From: Pseudonocardia sp. MH-G8
GTDB taxonomy: Bacteria; Actinomycetota; Actinomycetes; Mycobacteriales; Pseudonocardiaceae
Reading direction: 5' to 3'
NCBI RefSeq assembly: GCF_002262885.1
Contig: NZ_NKYF01000001.1
Coordinates: forward strand, 1,116,001 to 1,180,000
DNA length: 64,000 nt
Shown: in pieces, positions 9,091-18,057 of the stretch
How the letters are laid out: every line of letters starts with the position of its first letter
Position numbering within the stretch: the first letter of the stretch is position 1
Notes under the pieces: model-generated
Told to the model about the DNA's origin: nothing
Database searches by the model: none
The model's input: the letters and a program-made list of their open reading frames with translations, nothing else
Made by a program: the position numbers and the translations under genes

Positions 9091-9111
9091 AACAGCAGTG
9101 AGGCTCCAAGG
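9091..9111. repeat. right arm of the IS30-split intergenic hairpin
   Basis: This 21-nt arm complements 7700-7720. It lies 30 nt before the stop of the minus-strand epimerase gene. Before the insertion the complete hairpin would have stood just downstream of that gene, in a position suited to a terminator. Confidence 0.8.
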
Positions 9112-9140
9112 TGCGCCGGGGTGGTGCGGGGGTGTGGGCG

Positions 9141-10166
9141 TCAGCCGATGACGCGCATGTCCGCGTCCAGCTCGCCTGCCGCCTGGCGGGCGTTCAGGAC
9201 CGCCAGCCTCGTGAACTTCTTGTCGAACGCCTCCTGGGTCAGGCCGCGCCCCTGGTACTCCTTCGCCAGCTGGGCGGCGCCGTCCGGGATGGACCACTGG
9301 GCCTCGAAGCCGAGCTCCTTGCGGGCCCTCGCGAAGTCGACCCGGTAGGAGCGCGGGTCGTTGCCGGCCTCGCCGGTGATGGACAGCTCCGAACCGGGCA
9401 CGGCGTCGACCACGGCCGCGGCGATCTCGGCGACCGTGCGGTTGTTCTTCTCGGTGCCCACGTTGTAGGCGCGGGCGCGCACCACGTCGGCGGGCGCGAC
9501 GAGCGCCGCCGCCACCGCACCGGCGATGTCGTCGGCGTGGGCCAGGGGGCGCCACGGGGTGCCGTCGGAGAGCACCTTCACCACGCCGGACAGGACCGCG
9601 TGGCCGACCAGGTTGTTGAGCACGATGTCGGCGCGCAGCCGGGGCGAGAAGCCGAACGCGGTGGCGTTGCGCATCGAGACCGGCACGAAGTCGCTGTCGG
9701 CGAGCTCGGCGAGGTCGTCCTCCACGCGCACCTTGGAGATCGCGTAGGGGGTGACCGGCTTGAGCGGGGCGTCCTCGTCCACGAGGTCCTCGCCCGACTG
9801 GGCGCCGTACACCGAGCAGGTGGAGGCGTAGACGAACCGCGAGACGCCGGCCTCCTTCGACAGCCGGGCCAGGCGCGTGGACGCGTGGTGGTTGATGTCG
9901 TAGGTGATCTCGGGAGCGAGCGAGCCCAGCGGGTCGTTCGACAGCGCGGCCATGTGCACGACGGCGTCGAACCCCTGCAGCTGCGAGGTGGTGACGTCGC
10001 GCAGGTCGGTGGACAGGCCCTGGACGTCGGGCGAGTCCAGGGAACCGAGCACGCAGTCGGCGAACAGCCCGCTGTCCAGACCGGTCACCTCATGACCGGC
10101 CGCAGTGAGGATCGGGGCCATCACAGTGCCCAGGTAGCCCTGGTGCCCGGTCAGGAGGATGCGCAC
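9141..10166 (-). CDS. NAD(P)-dependent epimerase/dehydratase (extended SDR)
   Basis: The protein of 341 residues opens with [15 protein letters not shown], a Rossmann GxxGYxG nucleotide-binding loop, and has the catalytic VTPYAISK (YxxxK) motif with a preceding Ser/Thr-rich segment YASTCSVYG. It belongs to the sugar-nucleotide epimerase/4,6-dehydratase group. The GTG start follows GAAGGGA. It is the last gene of a minus-strand cassette (methyltransferase, cytidylyltransferase, PIG-L, this gene), so its likely substrate is a CDP-activated hexose. Whether it epimerises, reduces or dehydrates cannot be told from the sequence. Confidence 0.88.
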   Translation of the reverse strand: MRILLTGHQGYLGTVMAPILTAAGHEVTGLDSGLFADCVLGSLDSPDVQGLSTDLRDVTTSQLQGFDAVVHMAALSNDPLGSLAPEITYDINHHASTRLARLSKEAGVSRFVYASTCSVYGAQSGEDLVDEDAPLKPVTPYAISKVRVEDDLAELADSDFVPVSMRNATAFGFSPRLRADIVLNNLVGHAVLSGVVKVLSDGTPWRPLAHADDIAGAVAAALVAPADVVRARAYNVGTEKNNRTVAEIAAAVVDAVPGSELSITGEAGNDPRSYRVDFARARKELGFEAQWSIPDGAAQLAKEYQGRGLTQEAFDKKFTRLAVLNARQAAGELDADMRVIG

Positions 10167-10224
10167 GGGTGCTGTTTCCCTTCGGTCGGTCGTCTTCTTC
10201 TCGTCGAGCCGCTGCGCCGCCCTG

Positions 10225-10905
10225 TTACCGGATCCCGTCCATCGGGTCGGTGCCCGGGAGCGGCGCCACGCCGAGCACGAGCTTCGGGACGTGGAACGCC
10301 TCGGCGTAGCGGGCGTGGCACTGCACGCCGCGGATGCGGGCGAGCCCGGCGAACGTCTCGTGGTCGAACCAGGCGCGGTCGCGCTGCGAGCCGTAGTGCT
10401 CGTGCAGCTTGGCGACCTTCTCCCGCAGCACGAGCTCGGAGAGCGGCAGGTAGGCGGTGGGCTGGGCGAGGTCGCCGTCCCACTTGAGGATCTCGTAGCC
10501 CAGCGTCAGGTGGTCCCGGAAGACGGTGGGCACGAGCTCGGCCAGTGTCCGGTGGTCCTGGTGGGCGTCGTGCGCCGAGGGCGCGAAGATGAGGTCCGGT
10601 TCCCCGTGGCCGCGCAGCTCCTCCACGGCGAGCTTCGCCCGCTCCCACCGCGTGGGCACGCGCCCGTCGGGCAGGTCGAGGACGGTGACGTCGAGCGAGG
10701 CACCGGGGCAGAACGCGCTCAGCGCGGCACGCTCCTCCTCCTCGCGCAGCGACCCGCCGCCGGTGAGCACCAGCGCCGTGACGGTGACGCCGGGGTGTGC
10801 GCGGCACAGTTCCAGCAGCGCGCCACCCGCTCCGATCGCGATGTCGTCGCAGTGGGCGCCGAGCAGCACCATCCGGTCGAGGCGCTCGGGCAGCAGGCTC
10901 AGCAT
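10225..10905 (-). CDS. PIG-L/LmbE-family deacetylase
   Basis: This 226-residue protein has the zinc-binding motifs of the family: [13 protein letters not shown] near the N-terminus and HDAHQDH in the middle. Family members remove acetyl groups from N-acetylglucosamine-type sugars (MshB, GlcNAc-PI deacetylase, teicoplanin deacetylase). I chose ATG 10905 ([10 protein letters not shown]) because the zinc motif normally lies 15-20 residues from the start; a longer frame upstream has no family match. It starts 11 nt after the cytidylyltransferase stop, so the two are probably cotranscribed. It may deacetylate an amino sugar made by the cassette. Confidence 0.88.
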   Translation of the reverse strand: MLSLLPERLDRMVLLGAHCDDIAIGAGGALLELCRAHPGVTVTALVLTGGGSLREEEERAALSAFCPGASLDVTVLDLPDGRVPTRWERAKLAVEELRGHGEPDLIFAPSAHDAHQDHRTLAELVPTVFRDHLTLGYEILKWDGDLAQPTAYLPLSELVLREKVAKLHEHYGSQRDRAWFDHETFAGLARIRGVQCHARYAEAFHVPKLVLGVAPLPGTDPMDGIR

Positions 10906-10916
10906 GGCTACTTCGC

Positions 10917-11777
10917 TCAGCGTTCGACGAGCTCGTCCTGCATCGCCGCGATCGCGGCCTGCAGGGGGTCGGGGCCGGGCACCGGCTCGCCGGAGTCGTG
11001 CTCCCCGCCGCGCTCCCACAGCATCCACGGCCGGTTCCCGGCCTGGTAGGCCGCCTCCAGCGCGTGCCGCTCCTTCACCGTGTCCGCCGGCTGCCAGAAC
11101 CCGCGGTGCTGGTAGCCCTGCAGCCGGCCTTCCCTCGCCAACGGCTGGCAGGCATCGGCGATGAGGTCACCGCCGGGAGGCAGGTAGTCGAAGATCTCCG
11201 GACGCAGCACGAAGTAGCCGCCGTTCTCCCACAGCGGCATCTCCTGCAGGGTCGAGATCCCCCCGACCAGCCCGTCGTCGCCCATCTCCACGCAGTGGAA
11301 GGCCGACTGCGGCGGCACCGCCAGCAACGCCCCCACCGCCGACGAACGCCGGAACCGGTCGACCATCGAGTTCAACGGCAGGTCCGTCAGCACGTCGGCG
11401 TAGTTGGCCAGGAACATCTCCTCGCCCTCCACGTGCCTGCGCACGCGCCGCAACCGCTCCCCGATCGGCGAATCCAACCCCGTGTGCACGAACGTGATCG
11501 TCCAGTCCGAGATGTCGCTGCCCAGCAGCTGCACGTCCCCGCCACGCAGCACGAAGTCGTTCGACGCGGTCTCGGAGTAGGTGAGGAAGAAGTCCTTGAT
11601 GTGGTGCGCCCCGTACCCCAGGCACAGCACGAAGTCCTTGTGGCCGAAATGCGCGTAGTAGCGCATCACGTGCCAGATCAACGGCCGCGGGCCCACCGGG
11701 TGCATCGGCTTGGGCAGGTCGGACACACCGTCGCGCATCCGCATCCCGTACCCACCGCAGAACAGCACGACCTTCAC
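10917..11777 (-). CDS. glucose-1-phosphate cytidylyltransferase-like nucleotidyltransferase
   Basis: The product (286 residues) begins VKVVLFCGGYGMRMRDG and continues LPKPMHPVGPRPLIWHVM, the nucleotide-binding GGxGxR and PKP motifs of sugar-1-phosphate nucleotidyltransferases. FCGG, GHKDFVLCLGYGAHHIKDFF and the overall length best match RfbF/DdhA-type glucose-1-phosphate cytidylyltransferases, which make CDP-glucose. Its GTG start overlaps the methyltransferase stop (GTGA), so the pair is translationally coupled. CDP-glucose normally feeds CDP-glucose 4,6-dehydratase; no separate dehydratase is in the window, unless the epimerase at 9141 plays that role. Confidence 0.85.
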   Translation of the reverse strand: MKVVLFCGGYGMRMRDGVSDLPKPMHPVGPRPLIWHVMRYYAHFGHKDFVLCLGYGAHHIKDFFLTYSETASNDFVLRGGDVQLLGSDISDWTITFVHTGLDSPIGERLRRVRRHVEGEEMFLANYADVLTDLPLNSMVDRFRRSSAVGALLAVPPQSAFHCVEMGDDGLVGGISTLQEMPLWENGGYFVLRPEIFDYLPPGGDLIADACQPLAREGRLQGYQHRGFWQPADTVKERHALEAAYQAGNRPWMLWERGGEHDSGEPVPGPDPLQAAIAAMQDELVER

Positions 11778-13066
11778 GAGACCACCTCGAGCTCGGGGAT
11801 CGGGAACACCAGCTTGCCGCCCCACTCCCGCACGTAGGACAGCTGCTCGATCAGCTCGTCCCGCAGGTTCCAGGGCAGGACGAGGATGTAGTCGGGCCGG
11901 TCGACGGCGATCTGTTCGGGCGACAGCACCGGGATGCGCATCCCGGGGGTGAACCGGCCGTGCTTGTAGGGGTTGCGGTCGACCGTGTAGGCGAGCAGGT
12001 CCGGGCGGATGCCGCAGTAGTTCAGCAGCGTGTTGCCCTTGCCCGGGGCGCCGTACCCGACGACCGTGCGGCCGGCGCGCCGCGCGTCGACGAGGAACGC
12101 CACCAGGTCGTCCCGCACCCGCGACACCGCCTCGGCGAACCCGTCGTGGCCCTCCGCGGTGTGCAGCCCGGCGGCCTCTTCGGCGGCCAGCACCTCACGC
12201 ACCCGCTCCGACGGCTCCCCCGCCACCTCGCTCGGACGCGCCCACATCCGGATCGATCCGCCGTGGGTGTCGAGCAGCTCCACGTCGACCAGGGTCAACC
12301 CGCCCGACTCGAGAGCCCGCTGCCCGGTGAGCAGCGTGTAGTACTGGAAGTGCTCGTGGTAGATCGTGTCGAACTGGGTGCGCTCCACCAGCGTGAGCAG
12401 GTGCTGCACCTCGATCGAGACCCACCCGTCGTCGGCCACCATCGCGCGCAGCCCGCGGGTGAACCCGATGAGGTCGGGGATGTGCGCGTAGACGTTGTTG
12501 AGGCACACCAGGTCGGCCGGGCCGTGCTCGGCGCGCACCTGCTCCCCCGTCTCCGGGGTGAGGAACGCCGTGAGCGTGGGCACGCCCTTCTCCCGCGCGG
12601 CCTCGCCGACGTTCACCGACGGCTCGACGCCCAGGCACCGGATCCCGCGCTGCACCGCGTGCTGCAGCAGGTAGCCGTCGTTGCTCGCGACCTCGACGAC
12701 GAACGACTCGGGCCCGAGGCCCAACCGCTCCACCGCACCCTCGACGAACCGGCGGGCGTGTTCGACCCAGGACGTCGAGAACGAGGAGAAGTAGGCGTAC
12801 TCGGTGAAGGTGTCCTCTGGCGTGATCAGCGGCGGGAGCTGGGCGAGCAGGCACTGCTCGCAGACCCGCACGTGCAGCGGGTAGGTGATCTCCGGCGCCT
12901 CGGTCTCCTCCGCCGTGAGGATCCTCTCGCACGGCGGTGTGGCACCGAGATCGAGGAAGCTGCGGAGCCGGGTGGAACCGCAGAGCCGGCATGCCAGAGC
13001 CGGGATGTCGGCTTGTGTCCCCCCGTGCTCTTCGGCTGTCTGGACGGCATTGTCGGTCAGCACCAC
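11774..13066 (-). CDS. class I SAM-dependent C-methyltransferase (sugar C-methyltransferase type)
   Basis: This protein of about 430 residues has an N-terminal zinc-binding domain (CRLCG, PPCERIL, VCEQCLLAQ), a SAM-binding core (FVVEVASNDGYLL with the acidic residue in LGVEPS), the conserved YHEHFQYYT, and a C-terminal domain with VVGYGAPGKGNTLLNYCG. This three-part architecture is that of the sugar C-methyltransferases TylCIII/NovU, which methylate C-3 or C-5 of 4-keto nucleotide sugars. GTG 13066 is preferred because GGGGGG lies 5 nt upstream; GTG 13063 is equally possible. It is the first gene of the cassette. Inference: the pathway makes a branched, possibly amino, CDP-sugar. Confidence 0.85.
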   Translation of the reverse strand: MVLTDNAVQTAEEHGGTQADIPALACRLCGSTRLRSFLDLGATPPCERILTAEETEAPEITYPLHVRVCEQCLLAQLPPLITPEDTFTEYAYFSSFSTSWVEHARRFVEGAVERLGLGPESFVVEVASNDGYLLQHAVQRGIRCLGVEPSVNVGEAAREKGVPTLTAFLTPETGEQVRAEHGPADLVCLNNVYAHIPDLIGFTRGLRAMVADDGWVSIEVQHLLTLVERTQFDTIYHEHFQYYTLLTGQRALESGGLTLVDVELLDTHGGSIRMWARPSEVAGEPSERVREVLAAEEAAGLHTAEGHDGFAEAVSRVRDDLVAFLVDARRAGRTVVGYGAPGKGNTLLNYCGIRPDLLAYTVDRNPYKHGRFTPGMRIPVLSPEQIAVDRPDYILVLPWNLRDELIEQLSYVREWGGKLVFPIPELEVVS

Positions 13067-13234
13067 GGCGACCCCCCGTTGTGGCGTGGTGCGCTCTCTC
13101 CCCTGCGCACGGCGCCAGTCTTCCACGCGCGGCGCGGCGGGAACGCCGGGGTGGGGTGATGCGCCCCGGGAAGATCGACTCGCCCGGTTCCGATGTCCGT
13201 CCGGTTCCGCCTGGTCAGAGCGGACGGGTGGTGG

Positions 13235-14185
13235 TCAGCTCGCGGTGAGGCGGGAGAGCCTGCGCGTGGTCGGCCAGCGGACGTCGTAGGCCCACCCGAA
13301 GCGCTCGAAGATCCAGATGAGCCGCGCCGAGATGTCGATCTGCCCGCGGAGCACACCGTGCCGGGCGCACGTGGGGTCGGCGTGGTGCAGGTTGTGCCAC
13401 GACTCGCCCATGGACAGGATCGCCAACGGCCAGAAGTTGCGCGAGCGGTCCCGCGAGCGGAAGGGCCGCTCGCCGATCATGTGGCAGATCGAGTTGATCG
13501 ACCAGGTGACGTGGTTGGAGATCGCCAGCCGCACGAGGCCGCCCCAGAAGAACCCGGTGATCGCACCGGCCCACGACCACGAGATCAGCGCGCCGAGCGC
13601 CGCCGGCAGCAGCAGGCTGACCGCCACCCACACCCCGAACGCCCGGCTGACCCGCACGATCGCGCGGTCGGCCAGCAGGTCCGGGATGAACCGGCGCTGG
13701 TTCGTCTCGTTGCGGTCGAAGAACCAGGTCATGTGCGCGTGCAGGAACCCGCGCGCCACCGCGATCGGTGAGGTGCCGAACAGCCACGGGGAGTGCGGGT
13801 CGCCCTCCCGGTCGGAGTACGCGTGGTGGCGGCGGTGGTCGGCGACCCAGTTGAGGACGTTGCCCTGTACGGCCAGCGAACCCGTGATGGCCAGCGCGAC
13901 CCGCAGCCACGGCTTCGCCTTGAACGACTTGTGGGTGAAGTGGCGGTGGAAGCCGACGGTGACACCCAGCACGGCGATCACGTAGAACACGGCGAGCAGC
14001 AACAGGTCGTGCCAGTCGACGCCCCACCCCCAGACGAGCGGCACGGCCGCCACCAGCGCGACCATCGGCACCGCGACGAACACGTAGATCAACGAATGCT
14101 GGAGGGCGGTACGCCGTCCGGAGATCACGGGGTTCGATCCCGACGTCAACGGGTCCTTCACGCCGTCATCGGCGGTGGCGGTCAT
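13235..14185 (-). CDS. membrane acyl-CoA/fatty acid desaturase
   Basis: The 316-residue membrane protein carries the three histidine boxes of delta-9-type desaturases: FHRHFTH near residue 80, HRRHHAYSD near 120 and HNLHHADP near 260, which bind the di-iron centre. Four hydrophobic segments lie in two pairs, as expected. It introduces a double bond in acyl chains, probably as acyl-CoA. The start ATG is followed by a polar N-terminal tail of about 30 residues. It stands alone on the minus strand, 107 nt or more from its neighbours, so it is probably monocistronic. Confidence 0.93.
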   Translation of the reverse strand: MTATADDGVKDPLTSGSNPVISGRRTALQHSLIYVFVAVPMVALVAAVPLVWGWGVDWHDLLLLAVFYVIAVLGVTVGFHRHFTHKSFKAKPWLRVALAITGSLAVQGNVLNWVADHRRHHAYSDREGDPHSPWLFGTSPIAVARGFLHAHMTWFFDRNETNQRRFIPDLLADRAIVRVSRAFGVWVAVSLLLPAALGALISWSWAGAITGFFWGGLVRLAISNHVTWSINSICHMIGERPFRSRDRSRNFWPLAILSMGESWHNLHHADPTCARHGVLRGQIDISARLIWIFERFGWAYDVRWPTTRRLSRLTAS

Positions 14186-14392
14186 GGTGCTCCTCGGGGT
14201 CGAGCGGCGCGGACACGGGCGGGACGCCGGTCCCGGTCCGTCAGGGTGAGGTTAGGCGACCCTCGTGTCGTCCACACCCACCGCACGCCGAACAACGGGA
14301 AAACCGGCCGAAGCGCCCGGACGTCGCCCACCCGCACACTCAACGTGGTGCCACACGGACCCGTTCCCGGGTCTGCCAGGATGGGTACCCAG

Positions 14393-14463
14393 TCCGCCGT
14401 GGTGTAACGGCAGCACCTCGGATTTTGGTTCCGATGGTCCAGGTTCGAATCCTGGCGGCGGAG
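14393..14463 (+). tRNA. tRNA-Gln (TTG anticodon)
   Basis: The acceptor stem TCCGCCG pairs perfectly with CGGCGGA. The D arm contains GGTGTAACGGCAGCACC, the anticodon arm TCGGA-TTTTGGT-TCCGA gives anticodon TTG, and the T arm is CCAGG-TTCGAAT-CCTGG. The discriminator base is G. The 3' CCA is not encoded (CAA follows). Confidence 0.96.
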
Positions 14464-14507
14464 CAAGGCAGATCGCGGCTCGACCTCCCTGCGTCCCGTC
14501 CTGGGTC

Positions 14508-15203
14508 TCAGGTGCCTCTCGTCCGCTGACCGCCCGGCCGGAGCAGACCGCTCTCGTAGGCGACGATGACCAGCTGCGCCCGGTCCCTCGCGTGCAGTTT
14601 CGCCAGCAACCGACCGACGTAGGTCTTGATCGTCGCGGGGGACAACCCCAGCCGTTCGGTGATCTCGGTGTTCGACAGACCCCGGGCGATCAGCTCGAGG
14701 ACCTGGAGTTCCCGCTGCGTCAGCACCTGCAGATCGCGGTGGATCGGCGGGTCGGCCTCGGGGCGTCGGGCGAACTCGGCGATCAACCGCCGGGTGATGC
14801 CGGGGGCGAGGAGCCCCTGCCCGTCGGCGAGGACCCGGATCGCGTGGCACAGCTCGGCAGGCGGGGTGTCCTTGAGCAGGAACCCCGCCGCACCGGCCCG
14901 CAGCGCGGAGTAGACGTAGGAGTCCTGGTCGAACATCGTGAGGATCAGCACCTGCACCCCCGCAGCCCGCTCCGACGTGCAGATCCGGCGGGTGGCCTCG
15001 ATGCCGTCCACGACCGGCATGCGCACGTCCATCAGCACCACGTCGGGGAGTTCCGACAGGGCCAGTTCACACGCTTCCGCCCCGTCACCCGCCACGGCGA
15101 CGACGGTCATCCCCGGCTCGGCCTCGATCAGCGCGCGGAAGCTCCCCCTCAGCAGCGCCTGGTCGTCGGCGATCAGTACCCGGATCGGGGCGGCCGTCGT
15201 CAC
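14508..15203 (-). CDS. NarL/FixJ-family response regulator
   Basis: This 231-residue regulator has an N-terminal receiver domain (RVLIADDQALLRGSFR, phosphoacceptor Asp in VLMDVRMP, conserved Lys in FLLKDTPP). The C-terminal LuxR-type helix-turn-helix is TQRELQVLELIARGLSNTEI followed by LGLSPATIKTYVGRL. It is the partner of the kinase upstream; its GTG start overlaps the kinase stop (GTGA), so they are coupled. The target genes are not known; the membrane protein divergent from the kinase is the nearest candidate. Confidence 0.95.
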   Translation of the reverse strand: MTTAAPIRVLIADDQALLRGSFRALIEAEPGMTVVAVAGDGAEACELALSELPDVVLMDVRMPVVDGIEATRRICTSERAAGVQVLILTMFDQDSYVYSALRAGAAGFLLKDTPPAELCHAIRVLADGQGLLAPGITRRLIAEFARRPEADPPIHRDLQVLTQRELQVLELIARGLSNTEITERLGLSPATIKTYVGRLLAKLHARDRAQLVIVAYESGLLRPGGQRTRGT

Positions 15204-16372
15204 GGGCCCTCCGCCCCGATCGGTGGGTACGGGAGGGCCACGGACACCCCGAAACCGCCCTCGGGCAGGGGCCCCGCGGTGAAGGTGCCGCCGTACATCG
15301 CGGTGCGCTCCCGCATACCGGCCAGTCCGTGCCCGGGCCTGCCGGTGCTGCGAGGGCCCTGGGTGCCGTCGTCGACGACCTCGGCCCGGACGACGCCGCC
15401 CTCAGCCCACACGTGCACCCGGCACGTCGCCGGTGCCGCATGTGCCATCACGTTCGTCACCGCCTCCTGCACGATCCGGAAGGCGGCCAGCTGGACCGTC
15501 CGGGGAACGTCGCCGAACCCGCCCGGGGCCCCGTCCGCGAACAGTTCCACCCGCACCCCGGCACCGGAGGCGGCCTCGACGAGCCCGGCCAGTCCCTCGA
15601 GCCCCGGCGTCGGCTCACGCCCGCTGTCCTCCCGCAGCGCGCTCACCAGCCGCCGGGTCTCGGCGAGGGCCTCGCGGCTCGTCGTCTCGATGGTCCGCAG
15701 CGCCTCACCCACCGCTTCCGGCCGGCTCGACGCGAGGTGGTTCGCGACGCCGGCCTGCACCGCGATCAGACCCATTCCGTGGGTCAGGACGTCGTGCAGT
15801 TCACGGGCGATGTGCAGCCGTTCGTCGACGACGATCCGGTGCTCGCGCTGCCGCTCCAGCTCCACGGCCTGCCGTCGCTGCTCGGCGACCATCCGACCCG
15901 CCTGCCAGCAACCGAGGACCAGCGGGACACCGATCCCGAACCACCACGCGGATGTGGGGCGCAGGACCTCGCCGGCGATCGTGCCGACGGCCACCGCCAC
16001 CAGGGAGCACACCAACGCGTACCGGGCCGGCCGCCGTGGCTGCGAGAGCGCCAGCTGACAGGCCACCAGCGCCGCCCCGAGGAACGGATCCCACAACACG
16101 CCGAGCACCGCCCCCGCGAGCCCCGCACCGAGCGCGACCGCGAGTGCCGGGACGGGCCACCACCGCCGTACCGCGACCGCCGCGGCGACGCTCGTCGCGA
16201 CCGCGAAGGACGCGCCCACCCGCCAGCCCGGGTCCGGATCGTCCTTCAGGAGGTTCCCCCCGACCGTGATGTCCACGGCGAGGACCAGGACCACGAGCAG
16301 CACGTCACCGACCAGGCCACGCACGGGGCTCGCCCCGAAGGCAGCGCTGCTGCGGGTGGCCGCCACGGTCAT
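15200..16372 (-). CDS. sensor histidine kinase (HisKA_3, NarL partner type)
   Basis: The product has 390 residues if it starts at ATG 16372. Several hydrophobic segments occupy residues 15-150 with no large extracellular loop, so the sensor may detect a membrane or intramembrane signal. The phosphoacceptor His lies in HIARELHDVLTHGMGLI (HisKA_3). The ATPase domain shows the N box FRIVQEAVTNVMAHA and G box GHGLAGMRERTAMYGG. A longer frame upstream exists, but it has no membrane or domain character and would overlap the start of the divergent gene. Confidence 0.93.
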   Translation of the reverse strand: MTVAATRSSAAFGASPVRGLVGDVLLVVLVLAVDITVGGNLLKDDPDPGWRVGASFAVATSVAAAVAVRRWWPVPALAVALGAGLAGAVLGVLWDPFLGAALVACQLALSQPRRPARYALVCSLVAVAVGTIAGEVLRPTSAWWFGIGVPLVLGCWQAGRMVAEQRRQAVELERQREHRIVVDERLHIARELHDVLTHGMGLIAVQAGVANHLASSRPEAVGEALRTIETTSREALAETRRLVSALREDSGREPTPGLEGLAGLVEAASGAGVRVELFADGAPGGFGDVPRTVQLAAFRIVQEAVTNVMAHAAPATCRVHVWAEGGVVRAEVVDDGTQGPRSTGRPGHGLAGMRERTAMYGGTFTAGPLPEGGFGVSVALPYPPIGAEGP

Positions 16373-16538
16373 GCCCGCATCGTAAGCACGCAGCTCACGG
16401 CGGACATCGGAGCTGAGGTGATCAGCCCCTGGTCCGATCGCCGCTGTGGAAACCGCCCGGGCTCCGGCGCAGGTACCACCCCGAAGTGTCCGCCTCGGGC
16501 CGATCCGCGACCGGTGCCCCGGACACCACCCTGGGCCG

Positions 16539-17324
16539 ATGAAGATCACGGCCCCGCGCTGCTTGCAGCGCACAGATCCGCGCCGCGTCACGTCCGGGCC
16601 CGGCGGCACCTCCCCGTTCCCGGGGCCCTGGGTCGGGGGCGTCGCCATGCTCGCCGGACCGGTGCTCCTGCTGATCGGCACGTTCCTGCGCATCGGGTAC
16701 GACTTCTTCTTCACCGATCAGCTGCGCGGTTTCGCGGAGGACCCCGCTCTGATGACCGCGTCCTACAACTGCTGGCTGGCGGGCGACATCCTGCTCTGGC
16801 CCGCGGTTCTGGTGCTGGCCCACCGCATCGCCCGCACCAGGCCGCGGTGGGCCACCTGGGCAGCGGTGATGGTGCTCATGGGCCTGTTCGCCCGTTCCTA
16901 CCACTACGGGGCAGGCTTCCTGGCGTTCCAGCTCGTCGAGCTCCGGGGGCTGCCCGCCGCCACGGCGTTCATCGGCGACGCCTACGGCGACGCGACCTTC
17001 CAGGTGATCCGGTACCTCACGTTCACCATCATGTTCGGCTGGTACGTCCTGGCCGTCGCCGCCTACCTCAGCCGGACCTTGGGTGCGGTACGGGCGATCG
17101 GCCTGGGAACCATGTCGTTGGTGCCGCTCGGCATGCTGAAGGGCACCGAGACGATGACCGTCATCGGCGCCATCGGACTGTGCGTCGCGTTGCTGCCGAC
17201 CGGTGTGGAACTGCTCCGCGACGCCGTCCGACGGACCCGCCGACCGCGCCGCGCCGACGTCGGCTTCGGGCTGCTGGCAGCCGTGGCCGTGCTGGCACTC
17301 GCCGAGCTCGGCACCTACGGCTGA
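16539..17324 (+). CDS. polytopic membrane protein of unknown function
   Basis: The protein has 261 residues if the start is ATG 16539. I see six to seven hydrophobic segments (for example VAMLAGPVLLLIGTFLRIGY, ILLWPAVLVLAHRIA, ATWAAVMVLMGLF and GFGLLAAVAVLALAELG). I do not recognise a family motif. It is transcribed divergently from the histidine kinase with 166 nt between, so it may be a target of the two-component system. It ends just before a perfect 21-bp hairpin at 17352-17398. Confidence 0.7.
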   Translation: MKITAPRCLQRTDPRRVTSGPGGTSPFPGPWVGGVAMLAGPVLLLIGTFLRIGYDFFFTDQLRGFAEDPALMTASYNCWLAGDILLWPAVLVLAHRIARTRPRWATWAAVMVLMGLFARSYHYGAGFLAFQLVELRGLPAATAFIGDAYGDATFQVIRYLTFTIMFGWYVLAVAAYLSRTLGAVRAIGLGTMSLVPLGMLKGTETMTVIGAIGLCVALLPTGVELLRDAVRRTRRPRRADVGFGLLAAVAVLALAELGTYG

Positions 17325-17351
17325 CCGCCCGTTCCCCGAGCTCCGATCACG

Positions 17352-17398
17352 ACGAACGGCACTTCCGTCGGCGGGATGCCGACGGAAGTGCCGTTCGT
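17352..17398. terminator. perfect 21-bp hairpin, bidirectional terminator-like
   Basis: The arms 17352-17372 and 17378-17398 are exact complements, starting ACGAACGGCACTTCCGT, around the 5-nt loop GGGAT. The hairpin stands between two convergent genes. It shares ACGAACGGCACTT with the hairpin at 51961-52009. There is no T tract, as is usual for actinobacterial terminators. Confidence 0.75.
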
Positions 17399-17502
17399 TG
17401 CTGGGTTCAGCGACCGCCGGGACGCGGCGGCGGCTCGGGCGGACGCCCGTTCCCCGTGCACCTCATGTCAACCCCTCTTCTTCGCCAGAACCGTGATCCG
17501 CC

Positions 17503-17940
17503 TCAGTCGAGGGCGGCATCCAGCGTGATCGTGGTGCCGGCCAGCGCCTTGCTGACCGGACAGCCTGCCTTGGCCGCCTGCGCGGCCTGCTCGAACGCTG
17601 CCGCGTCCAGCCCTTCGACCTCGGCACGGACGGTGAGCGCGATCTCCGAGATGCGGAACCCGCCCGCCGGGTCCGAGCCCAGCGTCACATCGGCCCGCAC
17701 GTCCAGCGACTGCGGTGTGCCCCCCGCACGCCCGATCTCCGCCGAGAGCGCCATCGCATAGCACGCCGTGTGCGCCGCGCCGATGAGCTCTTCCGGGCTG
17801 GTGGTGCCGTCCGCAGCGTCCGCTGTGCGCTTCGGGAAGCTGACGTCGAACGTGCCGACCCCGCTGCTGGTGAGCTCGACCTGGCCGGACCCCTCCTGGA
17901 TCGAGCCGTTCCAGGCCGTCCGGGCAGTGCGCGTCGCCAT
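17503..17940 (-). CDS. OsmC-family peroxiredoxin
   Basis: The 145-residue protein begins MATRTARTAWNGSIQEGSG, and the two redox cysteines of OsmC/Ohr proteins are seen in HTACYAMALS and AGCPVSKAL. Such proteins reduce organic hydroperoxides in the cytoplasm. The sequence SFPKRTADAADGTTSPEELIGAAH matches the OsmC subgroup better than Ohr. ATG 17940 is chosen because GAAGGGA lies just upstream. It is 117 nt downstream of the L,D-transpeptidase gene on the same strand. Confidence 0.92.
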   Translation of the reverse strand: MATRTARTAWNGSIQEGSGQVELTSSGVGTFDVSFPKRTADAADGTTSPEELIGAAHTACYAMALSAEIGRAGGTPQSLDVRADVTLGSDPAGGFRISEIALTVRAEVEGLDAAAFEQAAQAAKAGCPVSKALAGTTITLDAALD

Positions 17941-18057
17941 GGTGCTGGTCCCTTCGTCGCTGTCGGTTCCCACCCTGACAACTGGTACGTCGTCCGGATC
18001 ATCCGCCATGGCACGGGTGATGAGCCGACCGGTCGGTGACCGACGGCGAACGGTCGA

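Noticed and set aside
14120..14150. Second tRNA-like T arm (GGTTCGATCCCGAC)
   Set aside because: It lies in the desaturase coding region and has no acceptor or anticodon stems.
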